From positions 5,933,501 to 5,997,500 of the forward strand of contig NZ_CP130630.1 of the NCBI RefSeq assembly GCF_030551255.1: a DNA stretch of 64,000 nucleotides. The letters are read 5' to 3'. The translations under genes and the position numbers were made by a program. Of this stretch, positions 33,518-43,000 are shown one piece after another (the first letter of the stretch is position 1; each line of letters begins with the position of its first letter). The notes beneath the pieces are model-generated. The model worked only from the letters and a program-made list of their open reading frames with translations. It was not told the origin of the DNA and did no database searches. The DNA is from Streptomyces sp. NL15-2K. Lineage in GTDB: Bacteria > Actinomycetota > Actinomycetes > Streptomycetales > Streptomycetaceae.

Positions 33518-34255
33518 TCAGTTCTGCTTGAGCCAGTCCTCGTAGCGGGTGGGTGCGACGTGCGCGGTGTCGTCGCCGATGAGAACCCCGTCGGGCATGC
33601 CCGCGAACGGGCCGGCGGCCTCGTCGCTGACGACGGTGCGGCCGTCCGGCTTCGCGGCCAGGGTGATCTCACCGAGGCGGTCGAGCCGGTGAACCTCGGG
33701 ACCCGCGATGTTGCGTACGCCGTACGACGGTTCACCCTGAGCCGCCTCGGCGACGGCGGCGGCGACATCGGCGGAGGCGATCGGACGCAGCCGCGTTGCG
33801 GGCAGGTGCACCTCCACACCCTGGGTGGACATGTCCATCACCGGAGCGATGAACTCGAAGAACTGGGTGGCGCGCACGATGCTGTAGGGGACGCCGCCGC
33901 GCACGGCTTCCTCCTGGGCGACCTTGGCCCGGTAGTAGCCGTAGTCGGGTACCTGGTCGACGCCGACGATGGAGAGCGTGACGTGGTGGCGGACACCCGC
34001 TTCCCTCTCCGCCTCGATCAGGTGCCGCGCCGAGCGGGTGAAGAAGTCCAGCGCCGCCTCGGTCTCGAAGGACGGGGAGTTCGACACGTCCACGACCACG
34101 TCCGCGCCCTTGAGGGCCGGTGCCAGGCCCTGGCCGGTGAGGGTGTCGACGCCTGTGGAGGGAGCGGCCGCAACGGCCTCGTGACCACTGTCGCGCACCA
34201 GCGCGACCACCTGCGAGCCGATGAGCCCCGTACCGCCGACGACCACGATCTTCAT
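33518..34255 (-). CDS. NmrA/SDR-type NAD(P)-binding epimerase-like protein
   Basis: 245 residues. The N-terminus MKIVVVGGTGLIGSQVVALVRDSGHEA is a GxxGxxG Rossmann motif. GVRHHVTLSIVGVDQVPDYGYYRAKVAQEEAVRGGVPYSIVRATQFFEF contains the YxxxK-like stretch of atypical SDRs. Such oxidoreductases/epimerases are the usual partners of ECF41 sigma factors. ATG at 34255 has GGAG upstream. Substrate unknown. Confidence 0.9.
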   Translation of the reverse strand: MKIVVVGGTGLIGSQVVALVRDSGHEAVAAAPSTGVDTLTGQGLAPALKGADVVVDVSNSPSFETEAALDFFTRSARHLIEAEREAGVRHHVTLSIVGVDQVPDYGYYRAKVAQEEAVRGGVPYSIVRATQFFEFIAPVMDMSTQGVEVHLPATRLRPIASADVAAAVAEAAQGEPSYGVRNIAGPEVHRLDRLGEITLAAKPDGRTVVSDEAAGPFAGMPDGVLIGDDTAHVAPTRYEDWLKQN

Positions 34256-34348
34256 CACTGTCTCCGTTCGCTGATTCGCTGATTCGCTTCCCAGCGGGAT
34301 ACCGGCGGCGCCCCGCCGGACCCGGTGCGTCGAGGCGCACATCTACAG

Positions 34349-34375
34349 GACAGGGCAGCCGCCAGGTCTGTGACA
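34349..34375 (-). promoter_or_regulatory. Candidate ECF41-dependent promoter
   Basis: On the minus strand, TGTCACA (34375-34369), a 16-base spacer and TGTC (34352-34349) match the known ECF41 pattern TGTCACA-N16/17-CGTC at all but one position. It lies about 94 bases upstream of the epimerase start codon, leaving a leader of about 85 bases. Confidence 0.7.
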
Positions 34376-34386
34376 CCCGATCCCGG

Positions 34387-35628
34387 TCATTCCAGGACGG
34401 CGAGGTGATCGGCGGCGCCCCCGCGCCACTCGATGAGGAAGAGAGTCGCATCATCGCTGGTGCGGCCCCCGCGTTCCCGCTTCAGGGCGCGGGAGAGCCA
34501 GAGCCCGTCCGCACGTACTCCTCCCTGGGCTCGTTCGACGCGGTTGACGCACCGGATGAGCCGTTCTTCGCCGAACGGCTCTCCGTCGGCATCGCGCTCC
34601 TCGATCATGCCGTCGGTGTAGCACAGCACGCGGTCGCCGGGCTGGAGTGTGTAGGCGCTGATCTGAGGCGGGGCACCGCCGAAGCCGACCGGCAGGGTGG
34701 TCGGGCTGTCCAGCGACCGGGTGACTCGACGGTCGCGGATCAGCAGGGGTGCGGGATGCCCGGCATTGACCCACTGCAGGTGGCCGGTGTTGATGTCCAG
34801 GTTCATCATCTGCGCGGTGACGAAGTGGTCCGGCCCGAACTGCTCGGCGATGGCCTGGTCCATGAAGGCGTACTTCTCGGCGAGGCTGATTCCGCTGCGT
34901 CGGGCGTGCCGGTAGGCGCCGACGGCGATGGTCGCCATGGCGGCGGCGTCCAGGCCGTGGCCCATCGCGTCGATCACGGCGGCGTGGAGGATGTCGTCGT
35001 TGAGGGCGTAGTCGAAACTGTCGCCGGCGATGTCGTAGGCGGGCTCGAGGATTCCGCTCACCGTGACCTGCGGCACGGACATCGTCAGCGGCGGTAGCAG
35101 AGACCACTGGATCTCAGCGGCCACACTCATCGGTTCGCGGCGCCGGGCCTGGAAGAACCGGTCGGTATAAGCGTGCTTGGTGACCAGCATGTCGGCGACC
35201 AGGCCGGCGAGCCTGCGCAGCAGGCGCCGGTCGTCGTCATCGACGATGTCCAGGGTGAGAGCCATCACCCCTACCTCGTCGCTGCCGTCCAGCAACGGCA
35301 AGTACATGCGAACGCCGTCAGGCTGGGGGACCTCGATCGGGACCGTCCGCAGGAAAGCCGTGCCGGCCGGGGAGCCGCCGAGCGCCTCGGGCTCACCGAC
35401 GAGCAGGCCTTTCCCCGGCAGCGGCACCAGCAGCTCCTGCGCGTAGTCCTGCAAGAGGATCGAGACGTCGCGTCCACCGACCTTCGCCACCTCTTCCGCG
35501 ATCAGCGGAGCGACCAAGCTTGGCGGCATCTCGTGTGCCCGGTCCAGCAGCACCCCGAGCAGCCGCTCACCGAACCCCTCCGACCGGTCCACCACACGCT
35601 TGCCGGGCTGCCGCTCACCCTCGGTCAC
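34387..35628 (-). CDS. SpoIIE-type PP2C serine phosphatase with GAF-like domain
   Basis: 413 residues. The N-terminal half (about 20-170) is a GAF-like sensory region. The C-terminal PP2C domain shows EIQWSLLPP, DIAGDSFDYALNDDILHAAVIDAMGHGLDAAAMATIAVGAYRHARR and VNAGHPAPLLI, with the metal-binding Asp residues in GDSFD and DAMGHG. Such phosphatases dephosphorylate anti-anti-sigma factors. GTG at 35628 has GGAGG 8 bases upstream; a GTG at 35634 is too close to it. No anti-sigma gene is adjacent. Confidence 0.9.
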   Translation of the reverse strand: MTEGERQPGKRVVDRSEGFGERLLGVLLDRAHEMPPSLVAPLIAEEVAKVGGRDVSILLQDYAQELLVPLPGKGLLVGEPEALGGSPAGTAFLRTVPIEVPQPDGVRMYLPLLDGSDEVGVMALTLDIVDDDDRRLLRRLAGLVADMLVTKHAYTDRFFQARRREPMSVAAEIQWSLLPPLTMSVPQVTVSGILEPAYDIAGDSFDYALNDDILHAAVIDAMGHGLDAAAMATIAVGAYRHARRSGISLAEKYAFMDQAIAEQFGPDHFVTAQMMNLDINTGHLQWVNAGHPAPLLIRDRRVTRSLDSPTTLPVGFGGAPPQISAYTLQPGDRVLCYTDGMIEERDADGEPFGEERLIRCVNRVERAQGGVRADGLWLSRALKRERGGRTSDDATLFLIEWRGGAADHLAVLE

Positions 35629-35657
35629 GGCCACTCCCTCCAGGCCTGACCGGCCCG

Positions 35658-35726
35658 CTGCCGATCGCCTTCGTGAAACGTCCTTGCCCTGATAGGCCTG
35701 CTGCCGATCGCTTTCGTGAAGCGTCC
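35658..35726. promoter_or_regulatory. 26-bp direct repeats upstream of the PP2C gene
   Basis: Two imperfect copies of CTGCCGATCGCCTTCGTGAA-type sequence (35658-35683 and 35701-35726, two mismatches), 43 bases apart start to start. They lie in the gene's promoter region and could be activator sites or a local duplication. Confidence 0.5.
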
Positions 35727-35879
35727 ACGGTCGTCTCGGCCCAGAAGCGTGCGCACCATACGATCATCACCCTCTCGGCCCGCATCCGCAGGTCACCGCA
35801 GCACCTGCTTCAATCAAACGCCCCGAACAGCGCAGACGGGGATGAGCAAGGGCAGTAACCCGAGGACGATCGACAGGCC

Positions 35880-36917
35880 CTACGCGTCGAAGGTGACGAC
35901 GACCTTCTCCGCGGCCCCCGGCGTCAGTGCCAGGTCGAAGGCCCGCTCGACCTCGGGGAACGGGACGCGGTGGCTGATGAGCCTGGCGAACCGCTCGTGG
36001 TGCTCGGCGAGTTCGGCGGTGACCTCGAAGATCTCGGTGGGGTAGCCCTGGGAGGCGATGAGGGTGAGCTCGCTGCGGAGCATGCCGCCGAGGTCGATGG
36101 CGTCGGACTTCTTCTGTACGGCGACCATGACCAGCTTGGCGCCCCACTTGGCGGAGTCGACGGCGGCCTGGAAGACGGCGGGGGCGCTGGCGGCGTCGAT
36201 GTAGATATCGGTGCCGGCGCGGGGCTGACCGAGCGCGTTGGCCGCCTGCCCGTGCAGCTCGGTCAGGCGCTCGGTGACGTTCTCGGAGGCGGAGTCGATG
36301 ACGGCGTCGGCGCCGATGGCCAGGGCGGTCTCCAGGCGCTCGGGGATGACGTCGGCGACGACGACGTGCTCCACGCCGCGCAGCTTGAGCCAGATGGTGG
36401 CGCCCAGGCCGATGGGCCCGGCGCCGAAGACGACGACCTTGTCGGCCGGCCGCGCCTCGGAGCGGTTGACGCAGTGCCGGGCGACCGCCATGGGCTCGTT
36501 GAGCGCGGCGACGTCGAAGGGGACGTGGTCGGGGAAGACGGCGACGCCCTTGCCGGCCTCGGCGTTCTCGATGAGCAGGTACTCGCTCATGCCGCCGTGT
36601 CTGCCGCCGCAGCCGATGATGCCGGTCGGGGCGTCCTGGGGGTTGACGACCACGCGGTCGCCGACCTTCAGGCCGGTGACCTCGGCGCCCACCTCGACGA
36701 TCTCGCCGGCCGGCTCGTGGCCCAGGGGGATGGCGCGCGTCGATCCGTCGGTGCCGGTGGCCATCCCGCCGAGGTGGAGGAAGAAGGTGTCGGTGCCGCA
36801 GATGCCGCAGGCGCGGATACGGACCAGAGCGTCTTTGGGGCCGGGGGCGGGACGTTCCACGTCCACCACGTCGACCTTGCCGTCGGCGCTGGTCTGCACG
36901 GACTTCATCGTGGCCAT
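35880..36917 (-). CDS. Zinc-type alcohol dehydrogenase (MDR family)
   Basis: 345 residues. Catalytic zinc ligands are suggested by CGICGTDTFFLHLGG and GHEPAGEIVEVG. The NAD-binding motif is VVVFGAGPIGLGATIWLKLRG, followed by VVADVIPERLETALAIGADAVID, where the Asp after the strand suggests NAD. The four-Cys structural zinc lobe is missing: in its place is IGCGGRHGGMSEYL. It resembles sorbitol/threonine dehydrogenase relatives. ATG at 36917 is chosen because the next upstream frame lacks coding character, although no strong ribosome site is visible. Confidence 0.88.
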   Translation of the reverse strand: MATMKSVQTSADGKVDVVDVERPAPGPKDALVRIRACGICGTDTFFLHLGGMATGTDGSTRAIPLGHEPAGEIVEVGAEVTGLKVGDRVVVNPQDAPTGIIGCGGRHGGMSEYLLIENAEAGKGVAVFPDHVPFDVAALNEPMAVARHCVNRSEARPADKVVVFGAGPIGLGATIWLKLRGVEHVVVADVIPERLETALAIGADAVIDSASENVTERLTELHGQAANALGQPRAGTDIYIDAASAPAVFQAAVDSAKWGAKLVMVAVQKKSDAIDLGGMLRSELTLIASQGYPTEIFEVTAELAEHHERFARLISHRVPFPEVERAFDLALTPGAAEKVVVTFDA

Positions 36918-36967
36918 GAGGGGGCTCGCTTTCTGGATGCGCTGGATCTGACGGGCGTAAGGGTTGC

Positions 36968-36986
36968 TTGAGTTAGGCAAACATAT
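36968..36986. promoter_or_regulatory. Possible DmdR/IdeR iron box
   Basis: TTGAGTTAGGCAAACATAT matches the actinobacterial iron-box consensus TTAGGTTAGGCTAACCTAA at 14 of 19 positions. It lies 51 bases upstream of the dehydrogenase start in an AT-rich patch. Confidence 0.4.
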
Positions 36987-36990
36987 TGGG

Positions 36991-37191
36991 TTACTTAAGG
37001 CAAGCAATCGTCTCTGGCGGCCGGCCGGGCCCGGCGAGGCCGATGCCGGCGCCGACGGAGACGACGCCCATGCCGGCGCTGGTGACGAGGCCCTGTGTGC
37101 CGTCGACGGCGAAGGGCGCGACCGCGGCGACGGTGAGGTTGAACAGGAACAGGAGCCACAGGACGGGGCGGGAGGAGGGCAGCGCCTTCAC
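36991..37191 (-). CDS. Small two-helix membrane protein
   Basis: 66 residues with two hydrophobic segments (VLWLLFLFNLTVAAVAPF and GLVTSAGMGVVSVGAGIGLAG). GTG at 37191 is preceded by AGGAAACTCCC. It lies directly upstream of the dehydrogenase and on the same strand. Function unknown. Confidence 0.62.
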   Translation of the reverse strand: MKALPSSRPVLWLLFLFNLTVAAVAPFAVDGTQGLVTSAGMGVVSVGAGIGLAGPGRPPETIACLK

Positions 37192-37490
37192 GGGAGTTTC
37201 CTGTCGGGGGAGTGGCCGACTTTCCCGGGCGGGGAGCCGTTGATCTTGCGAGATCAACGATCCCGTCGTCGCCCCGCCGTCACGAGGGGGCCGACTCCCG
37301 AACCCATGGTGTAGCCCGCTGCACCCCACGTTCCGGCGGAATAGAGTGAAACGGGGCAGGGTTAGACATATGGGTCCTCCGGTATGGGTGGATCCTGCGG
37401 CATGCATGGAGCGTCCGGCATGCGTGGATCCTCGGGCATGCATGGATCCCCCAGCACGCCACGAGCTCCCCGAGAGCGAGATGAACGGCC
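37192..37490. other. Divergent intergenic region with 4 x 18-bp repeat
   Basis: 299 bases between the small membrane gene and the PAS/PP2C gene. Bases 37381-37452 are four 18-bp tandem units related to GGCATGCATGGATCCTCC. No clear gene. The array lies in the leader or promoter of the PAS/PP2C regulator. Confidence 0.55.
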
Positions 37491-39938
37491 ATGGAGCAGC
37501 GGATCGTCGACGATCAGAGGGCGGTTCTCGGCCCGCACATCGTCGGTGAGGCGCTCACCGCGCGGGCCACCGTCGGCGAAAACGGCATCGTGACCGGGTG
37601 GAACGACGGTGCCGAGCACCTGCTCGGCTACGCGGCGGAGGAGATCCTGGGCCGGCCGGCGGCCTCCCTGCTCGCGGAGGAACCCCCGCCCCGGGACCTG
37701 CCCCCCTTCGCCCAGCTGCCGAGGTGGCACGGAACGCTCGCTCTGCGGCACCGGGACGGCCGCCGTATCGAGAGCGGGGTGCTGGCACACCACCACACCA
37801 CGCCGGAGCAAGGCGGCGGCGAATGGCTGGTGTTTTCTCCCCTGTCCGGGCAGGAGCCCGATCCCGCCGACGAGACCCTGGTGCGCTGGAGCTTCACGCA
37901 GTCTCCGTGTTGCGCCCAGGCGCTGTACGACACCCGGCTCCGGCTGCGGCGCGCCAATGAGGACATGCAGCGGGCCGTGGCCCTCACCGAGGCCGAGATG
38001 CGCGGGCTGCGGGTGACGGAGATCGTCGACAACGAGGCGGGCGAGCGGGCGGAACAGGCCATGGCGCGGGTGCTGGAGACCGGTGATCCGCAGTACGACG
38101 AGAACTATCTGCGCGCCACCGGTGAGACCCACGAGCACGCCTGGTCGGTCTTCATGGCGCCGCTGCGGGACCAGGAGGGCCGCATCCAGGGTGTCTCCCT
38201 GTCCGCCCACGACATGACGGAGCAGCACTGGGCCCGCAAGCGCCTCCAGCTGATGACCGAGGCCGGCCGGCGTATCGGCACCACCCTCGACGTGACGCGG
38301 ACGGCGCAGGAACTGGCTGACGTGGCGGTCCCGGAACTCGCCGACTTCATCAGCGTCGACCTGCTGGCGTCCCTCGACGAGCCGTACGAGCAGCCCCCGG
38401 CCGCGGCCGGATCCCTCACCCTGCGGCGCATCGCCCATCAGTCCGTGTATCCCGGGGTCCCCGAGGCGGCCGTCGCCCTGGGCGAGGTGGACGAGTATCC
38501 GGAGGGCTCCCCGCCGGTGGAGAGTCTGCGCTCGGGGCGCGCCGTGCTGCACGCGGTCACCGCGCCCGCGATCACCGAATGGATCGTCCAGCGCCCGGTC
38601 AGGGCCTCCCGCGTCCGCGATTTCGGCATCCACTCGGTGATGACCGTGCCCCTGTCGGCACGCGGTACCACCCTGGGCGTCGCCGTCTTCCTCCGCCACC
38701 GGCACCCCGATGCGTTCCAGCAGGACGACCTGGTGCTGGCCGAGGAACTGGCGTCCAGGGCGGCGGTCTGCATCGACAACGCCCGGCGCTACACCCGCGA
38801 ACGCGGCACGGCGGTCACCCTGCAGCGCAGCCTGCTGCCGCAGAGCATGCCCGAGCAGGCCGCCGTGGACGTCGCCTCCCGCTACCTCCCGGCCGGTGCC
38901 CAGGCCGGTGTGGGCGGAGACTGGTTCGACGTGATCCCGCTGTCCGGAGCCAGGGTGGCGCTGGTCGTCGGTGACGTCGTGGGCCACGGCGTCCACGCCT
39001 CGGCGACCATGGGCCGGCTGCGGACCGCCGTACGCACCCTCGCCGACATCGATCTGCCCCCCGACGAGCTGCTCACCCACCTCGACGACATGGTGGGCCG
39101 GCTGTCCACCGAGGCGGAACGCGCCGAGTGGGCCGCCAGGGACGGGGGGGCCTCCGGAGACGTCGGAGCGACCTGTCTGTACGCCGTGTACGACCCGGTC
39201 TCCCGCCGCTGCACGCTCGCCCGGGCCGGGCATCCGCCGCCGGCCGTGGTGAGCCCGGACGGCACCGTGGAACTGCTCGACCTTCCGGTGGGACCCCCGC
39301 TGGGGCTGGGCGGACTGCCCTTCGAGGCGGCCGAGGTCGAACTGCTGGAAGGCAGCCTGCTCGCCCTCTACACCAACGGTCTGGTCGAATCCCGCGACGA
39401 CGGCGCCGGCCAGGACATCGACGACGGCATCGCCCGGCTGCGCCGCGCCCTCGCCAGCCCCGCCGCCTCCCTGGACATCCTGTGCGACGCGGTCCTGGCG
39501 TCCGTACTGCCCCAGCGGCCCTCCGACGACGTGGCCCTGCTCGTCGCCCGCACCCGGGGGCTCGACACCGACCGGGTCGCCTCCTGGGACGTGGCCCCCG
39601 AACCCGCCGCCGTCGCCGAGGCACGCAAGAACGCCGTCGCGCAGCTGGAGGCGTGGGGGCTGACCGAAGCCGTCTTCGTCACCGAACTGGTCGTCAGCGA
39701 GCTGGTCACCAACGCCATCCGGCACGCCGAAGCGCCCATCCAACTGCGCCTCATCCACGACAGAAGCCTCATCTGCGAGGTCTCCGACGGCAGCAGCACC
39801 GCTCCCCACATGCGCCGCGCCCGCACCTTCGACGAGGGCGGCCGGGGCCTCCTGCTGGTCGCCCAGCTGACCAATCGCTGGGGCACCCGCCCGACGCCGA
39901 AGGGCAAGACGATCTGGGCGGAACAGAACGCCGAGTAG
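37491..39938 (+). CDS. PAS-PAS-GAF-PP2C(SpoIIE)-HATPase multidomain regulator
   Basis: 815 residues. Two PAS-like domains come first (about 20-120 with GIVTGWNDGAEHLLGYAAEEILGRPAA, and about 130-250). A GAF domain spans about 265-435. The PP2C domain has LQRSLLPQSMPEQAAVDVASRYLPAGAQAGVGGDWFDVIPLSGARVALVVGDVVGHGVHASATMGRLRTA. A C-terminal HATPase_c anti-sigma kinase domain has ELVVSELVTNAIRHAEAPIQLRLI and GGRGLLLVAQLTNRWG. The protein can therefore both phosphorylate and dephosphorylate anti-anti-sigma factors in response to a signal. ATG at 37491. Such fusions are a Streptomyces speciality. Confidence 0.93.
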   Translation: MEQRIVDDQRAVLGPHIVGEALTARATVGENGIVTGWNDGAEHLLGYAAEEILGRPAASLLAEEPPPRDLPPFAQLPRWHGTLALRHRDGRRIESGVLAHHHTTPEQGGGEWLVFSPLSGQEPDPADETLVRWSFTQSPCCAQALYDTRLRLRRANEDMQRAVALTEAEMRGLRVTEIVDNEAGERAEQAMARVLETGDPQYDENYLRATGETHEHAWSVFMAPLRDQEGRIQGVSLSAHDMTEQHWARKRLQLMTEAGRRIGTTLDVTRTAQELADVAVPELADFISVDLLASLDEPYEQPPAAAGSLTLRRIAHQSVYPGVPEAAVALGEVDEYPEGSPPVESLRSGRAVLHAVTAPAITEWIVQRPVRASRVRDFGIHSVMTVPLSARGTTLGVAVFLRHRHPDAFQQDDLVLAEELASRAAVCIDNARRYTRERGTAVTLQRSLLPQSMPEQAAVDVASRYLPAGAQAGVGGDWFDVIPLSGARVALVVGDVVGHGVHASATMGRLRTAVRTLADIDLPPDELLTHLDDMVGRLSTEAERAEWAARDGGASGDVGATCLYAVYDPVSRRCTLARAGHPPPAVVSPDGTVELLDLPVGPPLGLGGLPFEAAEVELLEGSLLALYTNGLVESRDDGAGQDIDDGIARLRRALASPAASLDILCDAVLASVLPQRPSDDVALLVARTRGLDTDRVASWDVAPEPAAVAEARKNAVAQLEAWGLTEAVFVTELVVSELVTNAIRHAEAPIQLRLIHDRSLICEVSDGSSTAPHMRRARTFDEGGRGLLLVAQLTNRWGTRPTPKGKTIWAEQNAE

Positions 39939-39955
39939 TCCCCACCCACGCGAAA

Positions 39956-39993
39956 GGGCCGGCTCCCACCACACATGTGGTGGGAGCCGGCCC
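39956..39993. terminator. Bidirectional terminator
   Basis: Perfect 18-bp stem (39956-39973 / 39976-39993) with a 2-base centre, between the convergent regulator and protease genes. Confidence 0.85.
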
Positions 39994-40016
39994 CGGGCGA
40001 CCGGTTCTCCGTATCA

Positions 40017-40072
40017 GGGAGCGACGGTCAGGTAGTGACGGTCAGGCAGCGACGGTCAGGGAGTGACGGTCA
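40017..40072. repeat. 4 x 14-bp tandem repeat across the protease stop codon
   Basis: Four units related to GGGAGCGACGGTCA; the protease stop at 40056 lies in the third unit. Confidence 0.8.
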
Positions 40073-43000
40073 CGACGGTGTTGCCGATGCTGCCGGTTCC
40101 GTCGCCGTAGCCGACGAGGCCCAGGTACGAGTGGCCGGTCGGGAGGTCCTTCCAGGAGACGGTGACCTGGGCGGTGCCGCCCATGGACGCCGGCTGCTCG
40201 GCCGGGGCGGCGGTGGCCTGGTGGTCCGGCTTGCTGTCCGGGCCGATCAGCCAGGTGTGCAGGGTGTACGGCTGGCTCGTCTTGCCCTCCGGCAGGGCGA
40301 ACTGGACGACGTACACCGTGTACTTGCCCGGCTCGAGGTCGGCGTGCTCGTCGCTGCCGCCGCCGGGCAGGTCGTTGACCAGGTTGCCGTCCTTGTCGAG
40401 GACGAACAGGTCCAGGTCGCTGCCCGCCAGGTGGTCGGCGGACTGGATCGCGACGCGGGCCAGTTTCGTGCCCTCGGGCACGGTGACCTCGGACTTGGCC
40501 ACGGAGGCCGGCTGCGACGACGCCGAGGGGTCGAACTCGCGGTTGGTGCCGGTCAGCGTGCCGGTCTTGGTGGTGCCCGCGTACAGGCCGTTCACGGCGG
40601 CGGTGAGCTTGCCGTCGTAGCCGGTCTTGGGGCTCAGGGTGACCGAACCGGTGGCGTCCTTGCCGGTGACGTCGGTCGGCGCTGCGAGCTGCGCGGCGCG
40701 CAGCGCGACGGTGCTGCGGACGCGGTGGTGCTTGTCGCTCAGGGTGACCGATCCGTACGACCACTTGCCGATGGCGGCGTCGGTGCGGGTGAAGGTGACC
40801 TTGTACGTGGCCGACTCACCGGGCTTCACGGTCAGCGTCTTCGGCGCGATCGTGGCCTTGTAGCCGGGCGGCGTCTGCAGCGTGGGGGTGTAGACGCCGG
40901 TGGTGTCGTCCACGTTGGTGACCGTGCGGGTGATGGTCTGCTTCCCGGTGAACCTGCCGGACGCGATCGTCGGGTAGTTCAGGTCGCTCGGGTCGATCTT
41001 CCGGGCGGTGGCGCAGGCGTCGGATCCGTCGCTGTTGACCGGCTTGTCACCGACCGCGCAGGAGTACGCGATCCAGTCGGCGGACGTGGAGTTGTAGACC
41101 AGACCCGGGTCGGCGGCGGGGTTCGGGTCGACGTGCCCGGCACCGTAGTCGAGCGGGGTGGCCGCGCTGCCGGAGCGCTGGATCGGCTTGCCGTCGTTGT
41201 TCTTGGTGCTCGCGGTCGTCATCAGCGCCGACTTGACCTCCATCGGCGACCAGTCGGGGTGCAGCGCCTTGAGCAGCAGGGCCAGACCGGAGACGTGCGG
41301 GGCGGACATGGAGGTGCCGGACATGATGCCCTGCTCGCCCTTGAACATGCCGTCCTCGCCGCCCGGCGCGGTACCGGCGACGATGTCGACGCCGGGGGCC
41401 GTGATGTCGGGCTTGAGCAGGCTGCCGTCGCTGAGCGGGTCCGGGCCGCTGGAGGAGAAGCCGGCCATCTCGGGGGCCGCCTGACGGACGCCCTTGGCCG
41501 CGCTCAGTTCGGCCTTGGCTCCGGAGCCGTCGGCGTACGCCTTGACGGCCTCACCGGAGGCCTTGCCGAGGTGCACGGTCGGGACGGTGTGCGCGTCGGC
41601 GACCTCCTCGTCGGCCGCGCTGACGTTGTACAGCACCATGCCGGCACCGCCGGCCGCCTTGACCTGGGCGCTCTTGTCGGCGCGGGTGTTGCCGCCGCGC
41701 GCGCAGACCACGATGGCGTCCTTGACCTTGGCCGGGTCCAGGGCGTCCGGCTGGCACTGCCCGGCCTTGGTGGCGTCCACGCCGCTCTTGGCGGCCTTGG
41801 CTCCGTCGACCAGCGGCGCGGACGGTACGGCGGAGCCGCTGATGCCGACGCCGGTGTAGGACGTTCCGTTGCCGAGGGTGACGGTCGTGCGGTAACCGAG
41901 GTCGTGGGTGGAGGCGGCGACCGTGGTCACCCACGGCACGCTGTTGCCGGTGGTGTCGGGCCCGTCGTTGCCCGACGAGGCGGAGACGAAGACACCGGCC
42001 TTGGCGGCGTTGAACATCGCCACGAACTCCGGGTCGGTGGTGGCCTGAACGGGACCGCCGAGGGAGTAGTTGATGACGTCCACGCCGTCGGCCACGGCCT
42101 TGTCCATGGCGGCGACGATGTCGATCGTCGGGCAGCCCGCGCTCCAGCAGATCTTGTAGGCCGCGATACGGGCGCCCGGCGCGATCCCGGATATGCGGCC
42201 CGATATGCCGCTGTCGGGCACGCCGGCGGGCACGTCCGTGTTGCCGGCCGCGGTGGTCGCGGTGTGCGTGCCGTGGGACTCGGCGTCCATCGGGGAAGCC
42301 CAGTCGGTGGGGCCGGGGTCGGACAGGCCCTTGCGGAAGTACTGGGCGCCGATCACCTTGTTGTTGCAGGTGACCCGGTGGGTGAGGTCCGTGCCCGGTT
42401 CGCAGGTGCCCTTCCACTTCTTGGCGATGACGTCGTCGTCGGACGGATTCGGAATCGCCTGCAGTGAGGGGTTGCCGGTGTTGATGCCGGTGTCGAGGAC
42501 ACCGAGGATCATCCCTTCGCCGGCTTTGCGCTGACCGCCCGGGAACTTGGAGTACAGGCCCTTGCGGTCCTTCAGGCCGAGGAACTTGGCGGTGTCCGGA
42601 ACGGGAAGCGAGCCGGCCGCGGTCGTGTCCGCGTCGGCGGCGGGCCGGGCGGCGGCCGCCGTGTTCCCGAGGGCCGTGTTCCCGCTCGTGGTCTTCGCGC
42701 CCGTCGCCTGTCCGGCCGTCGCCTGTCCGGCCGCCGCCGTGTCGGCGTCGGACGCGGCCGTCACCTGGCGCATCTCGTTGCGGGACAGCGAGACGACGCC
42801 CTGGGTGCGGGCCAGTTCGTTGGCCTGACCGGCCGTCAGCTTGGCGGCGAATCCGTTGAGTACGTACTGGTAGCTGTACAGCGGCTTGACGCCCTGCACC
42901 TCGTCCAGCACCTTGTCGAGTTCCCGCTTCAGATGACCGAGGTAGTCACGAACGGCCTTGGTGCGCGGGTTCAGCCGCTCACCCGGATCGGGCGCGGTCT

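Noticed and set aside
37381..37452. CRISPR or small coding gene in the 18-bp repeats
   Set aside because: Units are contiguous without spacers, and the encoded Gly/Met/His/Ser string has no ribosome site or homologue.
37362..39974. 870-codon minus-strand frame
   Set aside because: Mirror of the PAS/PP2C/HATPase gene, whose domains are unmistakable on the plus strand.
39975..42467. 830-codon plus-strand frame
   Set aside because: Antisense to the subtilisin-like protease; repetitive VGG/RRG composition and no recognisable fold.
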